A stretch of 64,000 nt of DNA from Massilia sp. MS-15 (GTDB lineage: Bacteria; Pseudomonadota; Gammaproteobacteria; Burkholderiales; Burkholderiaceae_D): assembly GCF_020176695.1 (NCBI RefSeq), contig NZ_JAIWIA010000030.1, positions 1 through 64,000 on the forward strand, read 5' to 3'. The position numbers and the translations under genes are program-made. Under the pieces are notes generated by a model, which saw only the letters and a list, made by a program, of their open reading frames with translations, made no database searches and was not told the DNA's origin. Shown here in pieces: positions 28,074 to 37,494 of the stretch; the first letter of the stretch is position 1, and every line of letters starts with the position of its first letter.

Positions 28074-29960
28074 ATGATCCTCACCAACGTCCGCCGCCTG
28101 TGGCAGGCCTGCCTCCTGTTCCTCACCGCGTTTGCAATGCTGCACGCCGGTCCGCTGCGTGCGGCCGAGCAGGACTTCCTCGACCCGGCCATTGCCTTCC
28201 GCTTCAGCGCACGCATGGCCGATCCGCGGACGGTCGAGCTGCGCTACCAGATCGCCGACGGTTACTACATGTATCGCGAACGATTCGCCTTCCGCGCGCA
28301 GGGCGCGAAGCTGGGCGCGGCCGAGATCCCGACGGGCAAGGTGAAGTTCGACGAGACCTTCGGCAAGGAGGTCGAGACCCACAAGGGCGAGCTCCTGATC
28401 CGCATCCCGGTCGAGGGGGCCGGTCCGTTCACCCTGAGCGCCAGCAGCCAGGGCTGCGCCGATGCCGGCCTGTGCTATCCGCCGCAGGAGCACAGCGCGC
28501 AGCTGACGAGCGGCGCCGGTGTGGGCGCAGCGCCCGCCTTGCCGATCGGCGCGAATGCGGCGCAGCTTCCGGCTGCGCCGCTCACATCCGCAGCGGCGCT
28601 GGACATGGCGCCGGCCACCCCGGTGCAGGCGCCGGCAGCAGAAGCTGCGCCGGCTGGGATGGCAGCCATGGCGGCGGCGCCCGCGGCAAGCCCGGCCCCG
28701 CAGTCCGACCTGGCCGGCATCGCCGGCATCCTGGCTGGCGGGCGCCTGCTGGCGATCGTCCCCGCTTTCGTCCTGCTCGGCCTGGGCCTGGCCTTCACGC
28801 CCTGCGTGCTGCCGATGGTGCCGATCCTGTCCTCGATCATCGTGGGCGAGGGCAGGCAGGCGGGGCGCGCGCGCGGCTTCCTGCTGTCGGCCACCTATTC
28901 GCTCGGCATGGCCATCGTGTACACGGCGCTGGGCGTGGCCGCCGGCCTGGCCGGCGAAGGCCTGGCGGCGGCCCTGCAGAACCCCTGGGTGCTCGGCGCC
29001 TTCGGCCTGCTGATCGTGGCGATGGCCCTGTCGATGTTCGGTGTCTATGAATTGCAGCTGCCGGCTGCGCTGCAGACGCGCCTGGCGCAAGCGTCCGGAC
29101 GCCAGTCGGGGGGCAAGCTGGCCGGCGTGTTCGCGATGGGCGCGATTTCGGCCCTGATCGTCGGTCCCTGCGTGGCAGCGCCGTTGGCCGGCGCCCTGGT
29201 CTATATCAGCCAGACCCGTGACGTGGTGATTGGCGGCGCGGCCCTGTTCGCGATGGCGGTCGGGATGAGCATCCCGCTGCTGCTGGTCGGGGTCTCGGCC
29301 GGTGCGCTGCTGCCGCGCGCGGGTGCCTGGATGGAGTCGGTGAAGCGCCTGTTCGGCGTCCTGATGCTGGCCATGGCCCTGTGGCTGGTATCGCCGGTGC
29401 TGCCGTCCCTGGTCCAGATGCTGGGCTGGTCGGCGCTGCTGCTCGGCTACGGGGCCTATCTGCTGCGCCGCCACCGGCACTGGGGCGCGCTGGGAGCGGG
29501 CGCCGCGTTCGCGCTGCTGGGCGGTGTGCAGCTGGTGGGGGCGGCCACGGGCGGGCGCGATGCGCTGGCGCCGCTGGCGCACCTGACGGGCGAGGCGCAC
29601 GGCGGGCTGGCATTCAAGCGCATCAAGACGGTGCAGGACCTGGACCGGGAGCTGGCGAATGCCGGCGGCCAGACTGTCATGCTCGATTTTTATGCGGACT
29701 GGTGCGTGTCCTGCAAGGAGATGGAAAAGCTGACCTTCGTCGATCCAGCGGTGCAGGCGAAGCTGGCGCATACCATCCTGCTGCAGGTCGATGTCACCGC
29801 CAACGATGCCGCGGACAAGGCGATGCTGAAGCGCTTCGGGCTGTTCGGGCCGCCGGGCATCATCCTGTTCGGATCGGATGGGAAGGAAATCGCGGACAGC
29901 CGGGTGATCGGCTACCAGGATCCGGAGAAGTTCTTGCGCTCACTGGCGAAGCTGCCGTGA
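28074..29960 (+). CDS. dsbD: Thiol:disulfide interchange protein DsbD
   Basis: 628 aa in three parts. After a signal peptide, the alpha domain has the Cys pair in CADAGLCYPP. The membrane beta domain carries the two redox Cys in FTPCVLPMVP and IVGPCVAAPL. The C-terminal gamma domain is a thioredoxin fold with YADWCVSCKEME. DsbD passes electrons from cytoplasmic thioredoxin to the periplasm, for example to DsbC and cytochrome c maturation. The alpha-beta linker is Ala/Pro-rich. The ATG at 28074 fits the signal peptide. Confidence 0.95.
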   Translation: MILTNVRRLWQACLLFLTAFAMLHAGPLRAAEQDFLDPAIAFRFSARMADPRTVELRYQIADGYYMYRERFAFRAQGAKLGAAEIPTGKVKFDETFGKEVETHKGELLIRIPVEGAGPFTLSASSQGCADAGLCYPPQEHSAQLTSGAGVGAAPALPIGANAAQLPAAPLTSAAALDMAPATPVQAPAAEAAPAGMAAMAAAPAASPAPQSDLAGIAGILAGGRLLAIVPAFVLLGLGLAFTPCVLPMVPILSSIIVGEGRQAGRARGFLLSATYSLGMAIVYTALGVAAGLAGEGLAAALQNPWVLGAFGLLIVAMALSMFGVYELQLPAALQTRLAQASGRQSGGKLAGVFAMGAISALIVGPCVAAPLAGALVYISQTRDVVIGGAALFAMAVGMSIPLLLVGVSAGALLPRAGAWMESVKRLFGVLMLAMALWLVSPVLPSLVQMLGWSALLLGYGAYLLRRHRHWGALGAGAAFALLGGVQLVGAATGGRDALAPLAHLTGEAHGGLAFKRIKTVQDLDRELANAGGQTVMLDFYADWCVSCKEMEKLTFVDPAVQAKLAHTILLQVDVTANDAADKAMLKRFGLFGPPGIILFGSDGKEIADSRVIGYQDPEKFLRSLAKLP

Positions 29961-29962
29961 GG

Positions 29963-29996
29963 TGACCGCGTGGGCGAGGAACCCGCCCACCCGACG
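29963..29996. repeat. REP-like palindrome, copy A (single half)
   Basis: It reads TGACCGCGTGGGCG, a short loop, then CCCGCCCACCCGACG. It matches the right half of the paired element at 38415-38523. It lies between the dsbD stop codon and the terminator. Confidence 0.7.
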
Positions 29997-30022
29997 AAAA
30001 AACGCCCTTGCGGGCGTTTTTT
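29997..30022. terminator. Bidirectional terminator between dsbD and the Spy-like gene
   Basis: ACGCCC-TTGC-GGGCGT is flanked by six A residues on the left and six T on the right, so it works on both strands. It ends dsbD (+) and the convergent Spy-like gene (-). Confidence 0.92.
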
Positions 30023-30039
30023 GCATTCCAGGGACCGGC

Positions 30040-30615
30040 TTAGCCGCGCATCATCTTGCCGTGGCCACCGTGGCCACCGTGGCCGCCATGGTGACGGCCG
30101 CCGCGGCGCTGCTGCTCATCGAACAGCTTGCGCTGTTCCGGCGTGAGGGCCGCGTACAGACTGTTCAGGGCCGACAGGCGCGCTTCCATGCGGGCGGTGC
30201 GCTGCTTCTGCAGGGCGATGCGGCGTTCCAGGCGCTGCGGGGCGCTGAGGGCGGCGCGCTGCTCCCTGGTCAGGCGCTGGCCGGCGTGTTCACCCTGCTG
30301 CGGCGTGGTGCTGGCGACAAACGCCTGCCATACCGGCTGCTGGGCCGGCGTCAGCTTCAGCGACTCGGCCAGCTTCGCCTGGCGCGCGGCGCGCTGCTCG
30401 AGGCGCTTGGCGCGGAACTCGGCCATCTTCGCCTGGCGCTGCTCGGGGGTGAGCTTGAGGAATTCGGCGCGCATGGCCTGGCGCTGCTCCTTGCCGACGG
30501 CATGGCCGTGGCGGCCGTCAAGCGGGGCGGTGGTCTGGGCCTGTACGCCGAGCGATGCGCCGGCGATACCGAAAGCGGTCAGGGCGATCACGATGTGTTT
30601 GTGGACGGTGTTCAT
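30040..30615 (-). CDS. Spy/CpxP-like periplasmic protein with LTxxQ repeats
   Basis: 191 aa with a signal peptide (MNTVHKHIVIALTAFG...VQA). It is rich in Gln, Arg and Ala and has repeated LTPEQRQ / LTPAQQ / LTPEQRK motifs, the hallmark of the Spy/CpxP group. Spy is a cradle-shaped periplasmic chaperone; CpxP tunes an envelope sensor. The C-terminus is a His/Gly-rich tail (RHHGGHGGHGGHGKMM) that may bind metal. It is divergent from a two-component system and shares its promoter region. The ATG at 30615 has AAGGAACAC upstream. Confidence 0.85.
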   Translation of the reverse strand: MNTVHKHIVIALTAFGIAGASLGVQAQTTAPLDGRHGHAVGKEQRQAMRAEFLKLTPEQRQAKMAEFRAKRLEQRAARQAKLAESLKLTPAQQPVWQAFVASTTPQQGEHAGQRLTREQRAALSAPQRLERRIALQKQRTARMEARLSALNSLYAALTPEQRKLFDEQQRRGGRHHGGHGGHGGHGKMMRG

Positions 30616-30731
30616 TATGTGTTCCTTTAGTGAGAAGTCGGCTTGGTGTGCACTTTGCATCCGGACTGCTCGCTGCACGGTTCCCATCATCGCGCCCAAG
30701 TGTAACCGCCGGATTTCCCCTGCCAGACACT

Positions 30732-30779
30732 TTGTATCAATATGTTTCGTCCCTATCGGCTTATACAAGCCGATACAAA
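30732..30779. promoter_or_regulatory. Nested inverted repeats in the Spy-like / response regulator promoter region
   Basis: An inner repeat TATCGGCTT-ATAC-AAGCCGATA (30754-30775) is perfect over 9 bp. An outer pair TTTGTATC (30732-30739) and GATACAAA (30772-30779) is also perfect. The block lies 40 bp before the regulator start and 117 bp before the chaperone start. A likely operator for the regulator next door (inference). Confidence 0.55.
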
Positions 30780-30820
30780 ACCGTTGTCCAAGCCTGCAAT
30801 AGATGCGGATAATTGAGGCT

Positions 30821-31549
30821 ATGGACAATCCCTCTACGATTTTGATCGTCGACGACGACCGCGACATCCGTACTCTGCTCGCCGACTACCTGGAATCGAA
30901 CGGCTACCGCACCATCGCGGCCGCGGACGGCACCGGCATGTGGAAGGCGCTCGACGACGCGCGTCCCGACCTGATCGTGCTCGACCTGAACATGCCGGGC
31001 GACGACGGCCTGACCCTGTGCCGCAAGCTGCGCGCCACCTCGAGCCTGCCGGTGATCATGCTGACCGCCCGCAACGAGCCGCTCGACCGCATCCTCGGCC
31101 TCGAGATGGGCGCCGACGACTACCTGCCGAAACCCTTCGAGCCGCGCGAGCTGCTGGCGCGCATCCGCAGCGTACTGCGCCGCTCGCACGCGATGCCGTC
31201 CAATGCGCCGACAGAGAACGTGCAGCAGATGCGCTTCTCGGGCTGGACCCTGGACCTGACCGCGCGCCACCTGGTCAACCCGCAAGGCGTGGTCATCATG
31301 CTCTCGGGCGCCGAGTTCCGGCTGCTGCGGGTGTTCCTCGAACATCCGAACCGCGTGCTCAACCGTGACCAGCTGCTGAATCTCACCCAGGGCCGCGACG
31401 CCGATCCCTTCGACCGCTCGATCGACATCCAGATCTCGCGCCTGCGCCAGAAGCTGGGCGAGGACGCGCGCATGCCGCAGATCATCAAGACCGTGCGCAA
31501 CGGCGGCTACGTGCTGGCCGGCCAGGTGACCGTGGAGCCGCCTGCGTGA
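30821..31549 (+). CDS. OmpR-family response regulator
   Basis: About 242 aa. The receiver domain has the acidic pocket IVDDDRD and phospho-acceptor Asp55 in LIVLDLNMPG; MLTARN and LPKPFEPRELLARI follow. The C-terminal winged helix has SGAEFRLLRVFLEHPNRVL and ends VRNGGYVLAG. The start could also be the ATG at 30803; 30821 places MDNPSTILIV at the N-terminus, as in related proteins. It overlaps the kinase gene by 4 nt. Context suggests control of the Spy-like gene and the RND pump. Confidence 0.92.
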   Translation: MDNPSTILIVDDDRDIRTLLADYLESNGYRTIAAADGTGMWKALDDARPDLIVLDLNMPGDDGLTLCRKLRATSSLPVIMLTARNEPLDRILGLEMGADDYLPKPFEPRELLARIRSVLRRSHAMPSNAPTENVQQMRFSGWTLDLTARHLVNPQGVVIMLSGAEFRLLRVFLEHPNRVLNRDQLLNLTQGRDADPFDRSIDIQISRLRQKLGEDARMPQIIKTVRNGGYVLAGQVTVEPPA

Positions 31550-32907
31550 AAGCTTTTTTCGGATCGATGACCGGGCGCGTGTTCGTCACGCTGCTGCTCG
31601 GTATCCTGATCTCTGCGACACTGACCCAGCTGGCCGCCGACCTGGAACGCCAGCGCGTCATCGAACAGCAGCGCGACCAGCACCTCCTCGAACGCGCCGA
31701 GCAACTCGTGATGGCGACCGAGATCGTGCCGACCTCGGCGCGCTCGGTCTACCTGTCGGTGGCCAACCGCCCCGGCCTGCGCCTGGAAGTCGGCACGCCG
31801 CAGCCACTGGCCCAGGGCCAAAGCTGGTTCGCGCGCTCGCTGGCGGCGCGCCTCGGTGACGGCTACCGCATCAGCTCGGCGGCCGGCCGCCCCGCTTCCT
31901 GTGACATGCCGCACCAGCAGACGGTCCTGTATGGCCTGATCCGCACCCAGTGGAAGGGCGCCTGCGAAACCCTGAACGTGCGCCTGCGCGACGGCGAGGA
32001 ACTGCGCCTGTCGGTGCTGCCGCCGCGCTCGGTCTTCACCGGTCCGGAAACCGACTACCGCACCACCATCGGCCTGTTCCTGCTCAGCATCGCGGCCCTG
32101 GCCTATGTGGTGGCGCGCATGACCACCCGGCCGTTGAAGGTGCTGGCGCGCGCCGCCCAGGACCTGGGCCAGGACATCAACCGCGCGCCGCTCGAGCTGA
32201 ACGGCGCCAGCGAGATCCGCCAGGCCAGCGCCGCCTTCAATGCCATGCAGGCGCGCATCCGCCAGTACATCCTGCAGCGCACCCAGATGCTGGCGGCGAT
32301 CACCCACGACCTGCAGACGCCGCTCACCCGCATGCGCCTGCGCCTGGAAAAGGTGGCCGATACCGAACTGCAGGAACGCCTGATCGGCGACCTGTCGGCG
32401 ATGCAGGAAATGGTGCGCGAAGGCCTGGTGCTGGCGCGCAGCATGGACACCACCGAGAACATGCAGATGCTGGACCTCGATTCGCTGCTGGAAGCCGTGT
32501 GCGCCGACGCGGTCGATGCCGGCCAGCAGGTGGACCTGAAAGGGCGGGCCGGCATCGCCCTGCTGGGCCGTCCGCTCGACCTGCGCCGCTGCCTCGGCAA
32601 CCTGATCGACAACGCGGTGAAGTATGGCCGCGAGGCGCGGGTCTGCGTCGAACGCATCAACGGCGCGGCGCGCGTGCGCATCCGCGATAGCGGCCCGGGT
32701 ATTCCGCTGGGCGAGCAGGCACGGGTATTCGATCCGTTCTACCGGATCGAGACGTCGCGCTCGCGCGAATCGGGTGGCACCGGCCTCGGCCTGACCATCG
32801 CGCGCAACATCGCCGAACAGCACGGCGGCAGCATCGCGCTGGCCAACCACCCCGACGGCGGCCTGGAAGTGACGCTGGTCCTGCCGGAGTACTATCCGAA
32901 CAAGTAA
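31546..32907 (+). CDS. Sensor histidine kinase (EnvZ-like HisKA type)
   Basis: 453 aa. The first membrane segment is at about 10-30, the periplasmic sensor at about 31-172 with Cys119 and Cys140, and the second membrane segment at about 173-192. HAMP, then the dimerisation box with His254 in AAITHDLQTPLTRMRLRL, an N box LGNLIDNAVKYG, and GTGLGLTIA follow. The GTG start overlaps the regulator stop. The two periplasmic Cys could form a redox-sensitive disulfide, notable beside dsbD (inference). Confidence 0.92.
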   Translation: MKAFFGSMTGRVFVTLLLGILISATLTQLAADLERQRVIEQQRDQHLLERAEQLVMATEIVPTSARSVYLSVANRPGLRLEVGTPQPLAQGQSWFARSLAARLGDGYRISSAAGRPASCDMPHQQTVLYGLIRTQWKGACETLNVRLRDGEELRLSVLPPRSVFTGPETDYRTTIGLFLLSIAALAYVVARMTTRPLKVLARAAQDLGQDINRAPLELNGASEIRQASAAFNAMQARIRQYILQRTQMLAAITHDLQTPLTRMRLRLEKVADTELQERLIGDLSAMQEMVREGLVLARSMDTTENMQMLDLDSLLEAVCADAVDAGQQVDLKGRAGIALLGRPLDLRRCLGNLIDNAVKYGREARVCVERINGAARVRIRDSGPGIPLGEQARVFDPFYRIETSRSRESGGTGLGLTIARNIAEQHGGSIALANHPDGGLEVTLVLPEYYPNK

Positions 32908-33024
32908 AACGCCGACTACAAGCCATGAACCCTGGTGTGCGAGAATGCAGCGCCGCGATCGCGGTCCTGCCGCGCGCCGGATAACACGAGAAAGAGCTGC
33001 CGGGACGGGCGGCAAGGGACGAAC

Positions 33025-34224
33025 ATGAAAAAGAAGAATGCAGGGTTGATCGTGGGCGCCGTGGCGCTGGCCGTGGCCGGCGCCTGGTACCTGAACAGGG
33101 ACGAGGGCGCCCATGCCGAGGCCAAGGGCGGTCCGGGCGGGCCGGGGGGCAAGGGCGGCATGCCGCCGGTCACGGTCAACGTGGTGGCGCCGCAGCGCCA
33201 GGATGTGGGCGTGGAACTGTCGGCGAACGGCACGGTCACTCCGGTGCGCACCGTCGACCTGCACCCGCAGACCACCGCCACCATCCGCCAGGTGCACATC
33301 CGCGAAGGCCAGTTCGTCAAGGAAGGCCAGCTCATGTTCTCACTGGACGACCGCGCCGACCGCGCCAACGTCGCGCGCGCCGAGGCCCAGGTGGCCCAGA
33401 ACCGCGCCACCCTCGCCGACCTCGAGCGCCAGTACCAGCGCAGCCAGGAACTGTCGGCCCAGGGCTTCCTGTCGCGCAGCGCCACCGATTCCCTGAAGAG
33501 CCAGGTGGAAGCGGCGCGCGCCCTGGTCCAGAGCAATGCGGCGGCCGCCCGCGCCAGCCAGGTCAGCGCCAGCTACACCGCGATCCGCGCTCCGATGTCG
33601 GGCCGTGTCGGCGCGATCGACATCCACCCGGGCGCCCTGGTGCAGCCGTCCACCTCGCTGACCACCATCACCCAGCTCGACCCGATCGACGTTTCCTTCA
33701 CCCTGCCGGAGTCGGCCCTCGGTTCCGTGCTGGCGGCCCAGCGCGCCGGCAAGGTGGCGGTGCAGGCCTCGACCGGGGCCGGAGATGCCGCGGCGGCGCT
33801 CACGGGCGAGCTGAAGTTCGTGGACAACGCGGTCGATCCCGCTGCCGGCACCATCCGCGTGAAGGCCCAGTTCGCCAATCCGCAGAGCGCGCTGTGGCCG
33901 GGCCAGTACGTCAGCACCCGCATCACCGTGCAGACCATCCGCGACGCCGTCGTGATCCCGCAGAGCGCGATCATCACCGCCACCAACGGCACCTTCGTGT
34001 ACGTGGTGGGCGAGGGCAACGAGGCGCGCCAGGTCAAGGTGGCGCGCCTGCACGGCTTCGGCGAGTATGCTGCCGTCACCGGCCTGCAGGGCAACGAAAA
34101 GGTCATCACCGAGGGCAAGCAGAACCTGCGTCCGGGCGGCAAGGTGCGTCCGGCCGGCACTCCGGCGGCCGGCGCCAGGGCCCAGGGCGCGCCCGCATCG
34201 GCACAAAAAGGTGACAAGGCATGA
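33025..34224 (+). CDS. RND efflux periplasmic adaptor (MdtA-like)
   Basis: 399 aa membrane fusion protein. An N-terminal membrane anchor (KKKNAGLIVGAVALAVAGAW) is followed by a Gly-rich stretch, then the lipoyl/hairpin part (VREGQF-like HIREGQFVKEGQLMFSLDD), a coiled hairpin at about 110-190, and the beta-barrel region RAPMSGRVGAIDIHPGALV. The ATG at 33025 has AAGGGA upstream. It overlaps the transporter gene by 4 nt and follows the two-component system in the same direction. No outer-membrane TolC partner is in the window. Confidence 0.92.
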   Translation: MKKKNAGLIVGAVALAVAGAWYLNRDEGAHAEAKGGPGGPGGKGGMPPVTVNVVAPQRQDVGVELSANGTVTPVRTVDLHPQTTATIRQVHIREGQFVKEGQLMFSLDDRADRANVARAEAQVAQNRATLADLERQYQRSQELSAQGFLSRSATDSLKSQVEAARALVQSNAAAARASQVSASYTAIRAPMSGRVGAIDIHPGALVQPSTSLTTITQLDPIDVSFTLPESALGSVLAAQRAGKVAVQASTGAGDAAAALTGELKFVDNAVDPAAGTIRVKAQFANPQSALWPGQYVSTRITVQTIRDAVVIPQSAIITATNGTFVYVVGEGNEARQVKVARLHGFGEYAAVTGLQGNEKVITEGKQNLRPGGKVRPAGTPAAGARAQGAPASAQKGDKA

Positions 34225-37200
34225 ACCTGTCGGAACTGTGTATCCGCCGTCCCGTGATGGTGGTCCTGCTGTCGCTGGCCCTGGTGCTGGTCGGCGTGCT
34301 GGCCTACATGCACATCCCGGTCGCGGCGCTGCCGAGCTATAACACGCCGGTCATCAACGTCAACGCCAACCTGGCCGGTGCCAGCCCGGAAAACATGGCC
34401 TCGTCGGTCGCGCTGCCGCTGGAAAAGCAGTTCGCGACCATCGCCGGTATCAAGATGATCAGCTCGACGAACACGCAGGGCAACACCTCGCTGACGCTCG
34501 AGTTCGACGAATCGATCGACGTCAACCAGGCCGCCGTGGACGTGCAGGCCGCGCTGCTGCAGGTCCAGCGCCAGCTGCCGCAGGAAATGACCGACCTGCC
34601 GTCCTACCGCAAGATCAACCCGGCCGATTCCCCGATCCTGTTCATGCACATGACCTCGCCGTCGATGGACTTGTCGGAGCTGAACGATTACGCGGAAAAC
34701 CTGGTCTCCCCGGCGATCTCGACCCTGCCCGGCATCGCCCAGGTGACGGTCAACGGCGGCAAGCGCTTCGCCGTGCGGGTACGCGCCAAACACGACCTGA
34801 TGAGCGCGCGTAACATCTCGATGACCGAGCTGGCCGCCGCGCTGCGCTCGGCCAATTCGATCACGCCGCTCGGTATCCTGGACGGCCCGACCCAGAGCCT
34901 GACCATCCAGGGCGGCGGCCAGCTGATGCGCGCCGCCGACTTCGCCGGCCTGATCGTCGCCACCCGCGACGGCCTGCCGGTGCGCCTGCGCGACATCGCC
35001 GAGGTGGAGGACAGCTACCAGTCGGTCAAGGCCACGGGCAGCCTGAACGGCGAGCGCTCGATCGTGCTGATGGTGCAACGCCAGCCCAACGCCAACACCG
35101 TGCAGGTGGTCGACGCGGTGCGCGAGCTGATGCCGCGCTTCGAGACCCAGCTGCCGCAGTCGATCAAGATCCACCTGGTGAACGACCGCTCGGACTCGAT
35201 CCGCGAAGCGATCCACGACGTCAACCTGACCCTTGCCGGCACCATCGTGCTGGTGATCCTGGTGATCTTCCTGTTCCTGCACCGCCTCACGGCCACCTTC
35301 ATCCCGGCGGTGACGGTGCCGATCTCGCTGCTGGGCGCGCTGTCGCTGCTGTATGCCTTCGGCTACAGCCTCGACAACATCTCGCTGCTCGGCATCACGC
35401 TGGCGGTGGGCCTGGTGGTCGACGACGCCATCGTGGTGCTGGAAAACATCGTGCGCCACATGGAGATGGGCAAGAAGCCGATGCAGGCCGCGCTGGTCGG
35501 CTCGCGCGAGATGGGCTTCACCATCATCTCGATCTCGATCTCGCTGGTGGCCGTGTTCATCCCGATCTTCTTCATGCCGGGCGTGATCGGCCTGCTGTTC
35601 CGCGAATTCGCCGTGATCGTCGGCCTGGCGGTGCTGGTCTCGGCGGTGGTCTCGCTGACCCTGGTGCCGATGCTGTGCTCGCGCCTGATCAAGCATGGCG
35701 GCCACGTCGATCCGAAGGAAATGTCCTGGATCGGCCGCCGCTTCGAAGCCATGTTCACCAATGTGCGCGACGGCTATGCGCGCACCCTGGACATCGCGCT
35801 GCGCCACCGCTTCGTGGTGCTGATGCTGGCGCTTGGCACCGTGGTCCTGACCGTCGTGCTGTACTCGACCATGCCGAAAGGTTTCTTCCCGGAAGAAGAC
35901 ATCGGCCAGCTGCGGGTGATGGTGGAAGCGTCCGAAGACACGTCCTCGTTCAAGCTGATGCAGCTGCAGGCGCAGGTGGTGGACATCGTGCGCGCCAATC
36001 CGCACGTGAAGGACGTCACCTCGTTTAGCGGCGGCGGCAACACGGGCCGCATGTTCCTGGTGCTCAAGCCGCGCAGCGAGCGCCCGCCAATGCCGGAGGT
36101 CGTGGACGCGCTGCGCAAGGCCACGCGCGCGGTGGCCGGGGTGCAGGTGTTCCTGTCGCCGGTGCAGAACCTGCAGCTGGGCGGGCGCCAGTCCAAGAGC
36201 CGCTACCAGTACACGCTGCAGAGCGTGTCGGGCGGCGAGATCAGCGGCTGGGCCGAGCAGTTCCTGGAGCGCATGCGCGCGGACCAGCGCTTCCGCGACG
36301 TCACCAGCGACTCGCAGAACAAGGCGCTGCAGGCCACCATCGACATCGACCGCGACAAGGCCGCGCTGCTGGGCGTGGAAATGGCCGACATCCGCACCGT
36401 GCTGTACGCCTCCTTCGGCGAACGCCAGGTCTCGACCATCTATTCGACGGCGGCCAGCTACTACGTGATCCTGGAAGCGGCCCCGAGCGACCGCTACTAC
36501 GACGAGGCGCTGTCGCGGGTGTCGGTGCGCGCCAAGACCGGCGACCTGGTCAAGCTGTCGAGCTTCGCCACCGTCAAGCGCACCGTGGGCCCGCTGGCGG
36601 TCAACCACCAGGGCCAGCTGCAGGCGATCACGCTGTCGTTCAACCTGGCGCCGGACGTGCCGCTGGGCGACGCCACCGCCGCCATCGAGCAGATGGGCCG
36701 CGACATGAAGCTGCCGGCCTCGATCATCACCAACTACGGCGGCGACGCGGCCGTGTTCAAGGACACGCAATCGAGCCAGCTGATCCTGATCATCGCCGCC
36801 ATCGGCGTGATCTACGTGCTGCTGGGCGTGCTGTACGAGAGCTACATCCACCCGCTGACCATCCTGGCCGGCCTGCCGTCGGCGGCGGTGGGCGCGCTGC
36901 TCACCTTGTGGCTGTTCGACATGGACTTGACCCTGATCGCGATGATCGGCATCCTGATGCTGATCGGTATCGTCAAGAAGAACGCGATCATGATGATCGA
37001 CTTCGCCCTCGACGCCCAGCGCACCCAGGGCCTGAAGCCCCAGGAAGCCATCCGCGAGGCCTGCATCCTGCGCTTCCGTCCGATCCTGATGACGACGCTG
37101 GCGGCGATGATGGGTGCGCTGCCGATCGCGCTGGGCATCGGCGCCGGCGCCGAGCTGCGCCAGCCGCTCGGCCTGGCCGTCGTGGGCGGCCTGATCTTCT

Positions 37201-37313
37201 CGCAGGTGATCACGCTCTACATCACCCCGGTGATCTACCTGTACCTCGACAAGTACAGCGGCACCGGACCGATGACGGACAAGCAACTGGCGAAACTGGA
37301 AGCCGCGCACTGA
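34221..37313 (+). CDS. RND multidrug efflux transporter (MdtB/MdtC-like HAE1 family)
   Basis: 1030 aa, the normal size. It starts MNLSELCIRRPVMVVLLSLAL; the proton-relay Asp pair is in GLVVDDAIVVLENI of TM4; and GIVKKNAIMMIDFALDAQR is in the second half. Both halves carry a large periplasmic domain (e.g. LPSYNTPVINVNANLAGASP at about 37-56). Pumps of this group expel drugs, detergents or bile salts using proton flow. Together with the Spy-like protein and the kinase pair, the set recalls the E. coli BaeSR regulon (spy, mdtABC). Confidence 0.94.
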   Translation: MNLSELCIRRPVMVVLLSLALVLVGVLAYMHIPVAALPSYNTPVINVNANLAGASPENMASSVALPLEKQFATIAGIKMISSTNTQGNTSLTLEFDESIDVNQAAVDVQAALLQVQRQLPQEMTDLPSYRKINPADSPILFMHMTSPSMDLSELNDYAENLVSPAISTLPGIAQVTVNGGKRFAVRVRAKHDLMSARNISMTELAAALRSANSITPLGILDGPTQSLTIQGGGQLMRAADFAGLIVATRDGLPVRLRDIAEVEDSYQSVKATGSLNGERSIVLMVQRQPNANTVQVVDAVRELMPRFETQLPQSIKIHLVNDRSDSIREAIHDVNLTLAGTIVLVILVIFLFLHRLTATFIPAVTVPISLLGALSLLYAFGYSLDNISLLGITLAVGLVVDDAIVVLENIVRHMEMGKKPMQAALVGSREMGFTIISISISLVAVFIPIFFMPGVIGLLFREFAVIVGLAVLVSAVVSLTLVPMLCSRLIKHGGHVDPKEMSWIGRRFEAMFTNVRDGYARTLDIALRHRFVVLMLALGTVVLTVVLYSTMPKGFFPEEDIGQLRVMVEASEDTSSFKLMQLQAQVVDIVRANPHVKDVTSFSGGGNTGRMFLVLKPRSERPPMPEVVDALRKATRAVAGVQVFLSPVQNLQLGGRQSKSRYQYTLQSVSGGEISGWAEQFLERMRADQRFRDVTSDSQNKALQATIDIDRDKAALLGVEMADIRTVLYASFGERQVSTIYSTAASYYVILEAAPSDRYYDEALSRVSVRAKTGDLVKLSSFATVKRTVGPLAVNHQGQLQAITLSFNLAPDVPLGDATAAIEQMGRDMKLPASIITNYGGDAAVFKDTQSSQLILIIAAIGVIYVLLGVLYESYIHPLTILAGLPSAAVGALLTLWLFDMDLTLIAMIGILMLIGIVKKNAIMMIDFALDAQRTQGLKPQEAIREACILRFRPILMTTLAAMMGALPIALGIGAGAELRQPLGLAVVGGLIFSQVITLYITPVIYLYLDKYSGTGPMTDKQLAKLEAAH

Positions 37314-37362
37314 CGCCGGCGCGGGCGGGATCCTTCCCGCCTGCCGGTCTGCCGGCTGCTGA

Positions 37363-37418
37363 AACATCTTGTAACATCCTTCCGTGCCGTGGAAGCCTGC
37401 CTAAGCTTGCCCTAAGCT
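37363..37418 (+). promoter_or_regulatory. Two tandem direct repeats upstream of the gene at 37495
   Basis: AACATC occurs at 37363-37368 and 37373-37378 (10-nt period). CCTAAGCT occurs at 37400-37407 and 37411-37418 (11-nt period). The second has the form CTAAGC-N5-CTAAGC, the layout of OmpR/PmrA-type regulator sites. No match to a known consensus is claimed. Confidence 0.35.
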
Positions 37419-37494
37419 GCGCCGCTTCCACAAAACGGTTAGACTTCGGCTCTCGTGCAGTATTGATAGACGCCGATCCAGGACCCGTTCGACC

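Noticed and set aside
27915-29771. 618-aa open frame antisense to dsbD
   Set aside because: It covers the dsbD redox motifs on the opposite strand and consists mainly of Arg, Gln and His runs.
33573-37367. 1264-aa open frame antisense to the RND transporter
   Set aside because: It mirrors the GC-rich third-codon pattern of the real gene, is His/Gln/Arg-rich and has no family features. The forward RND protein is unmistakable.
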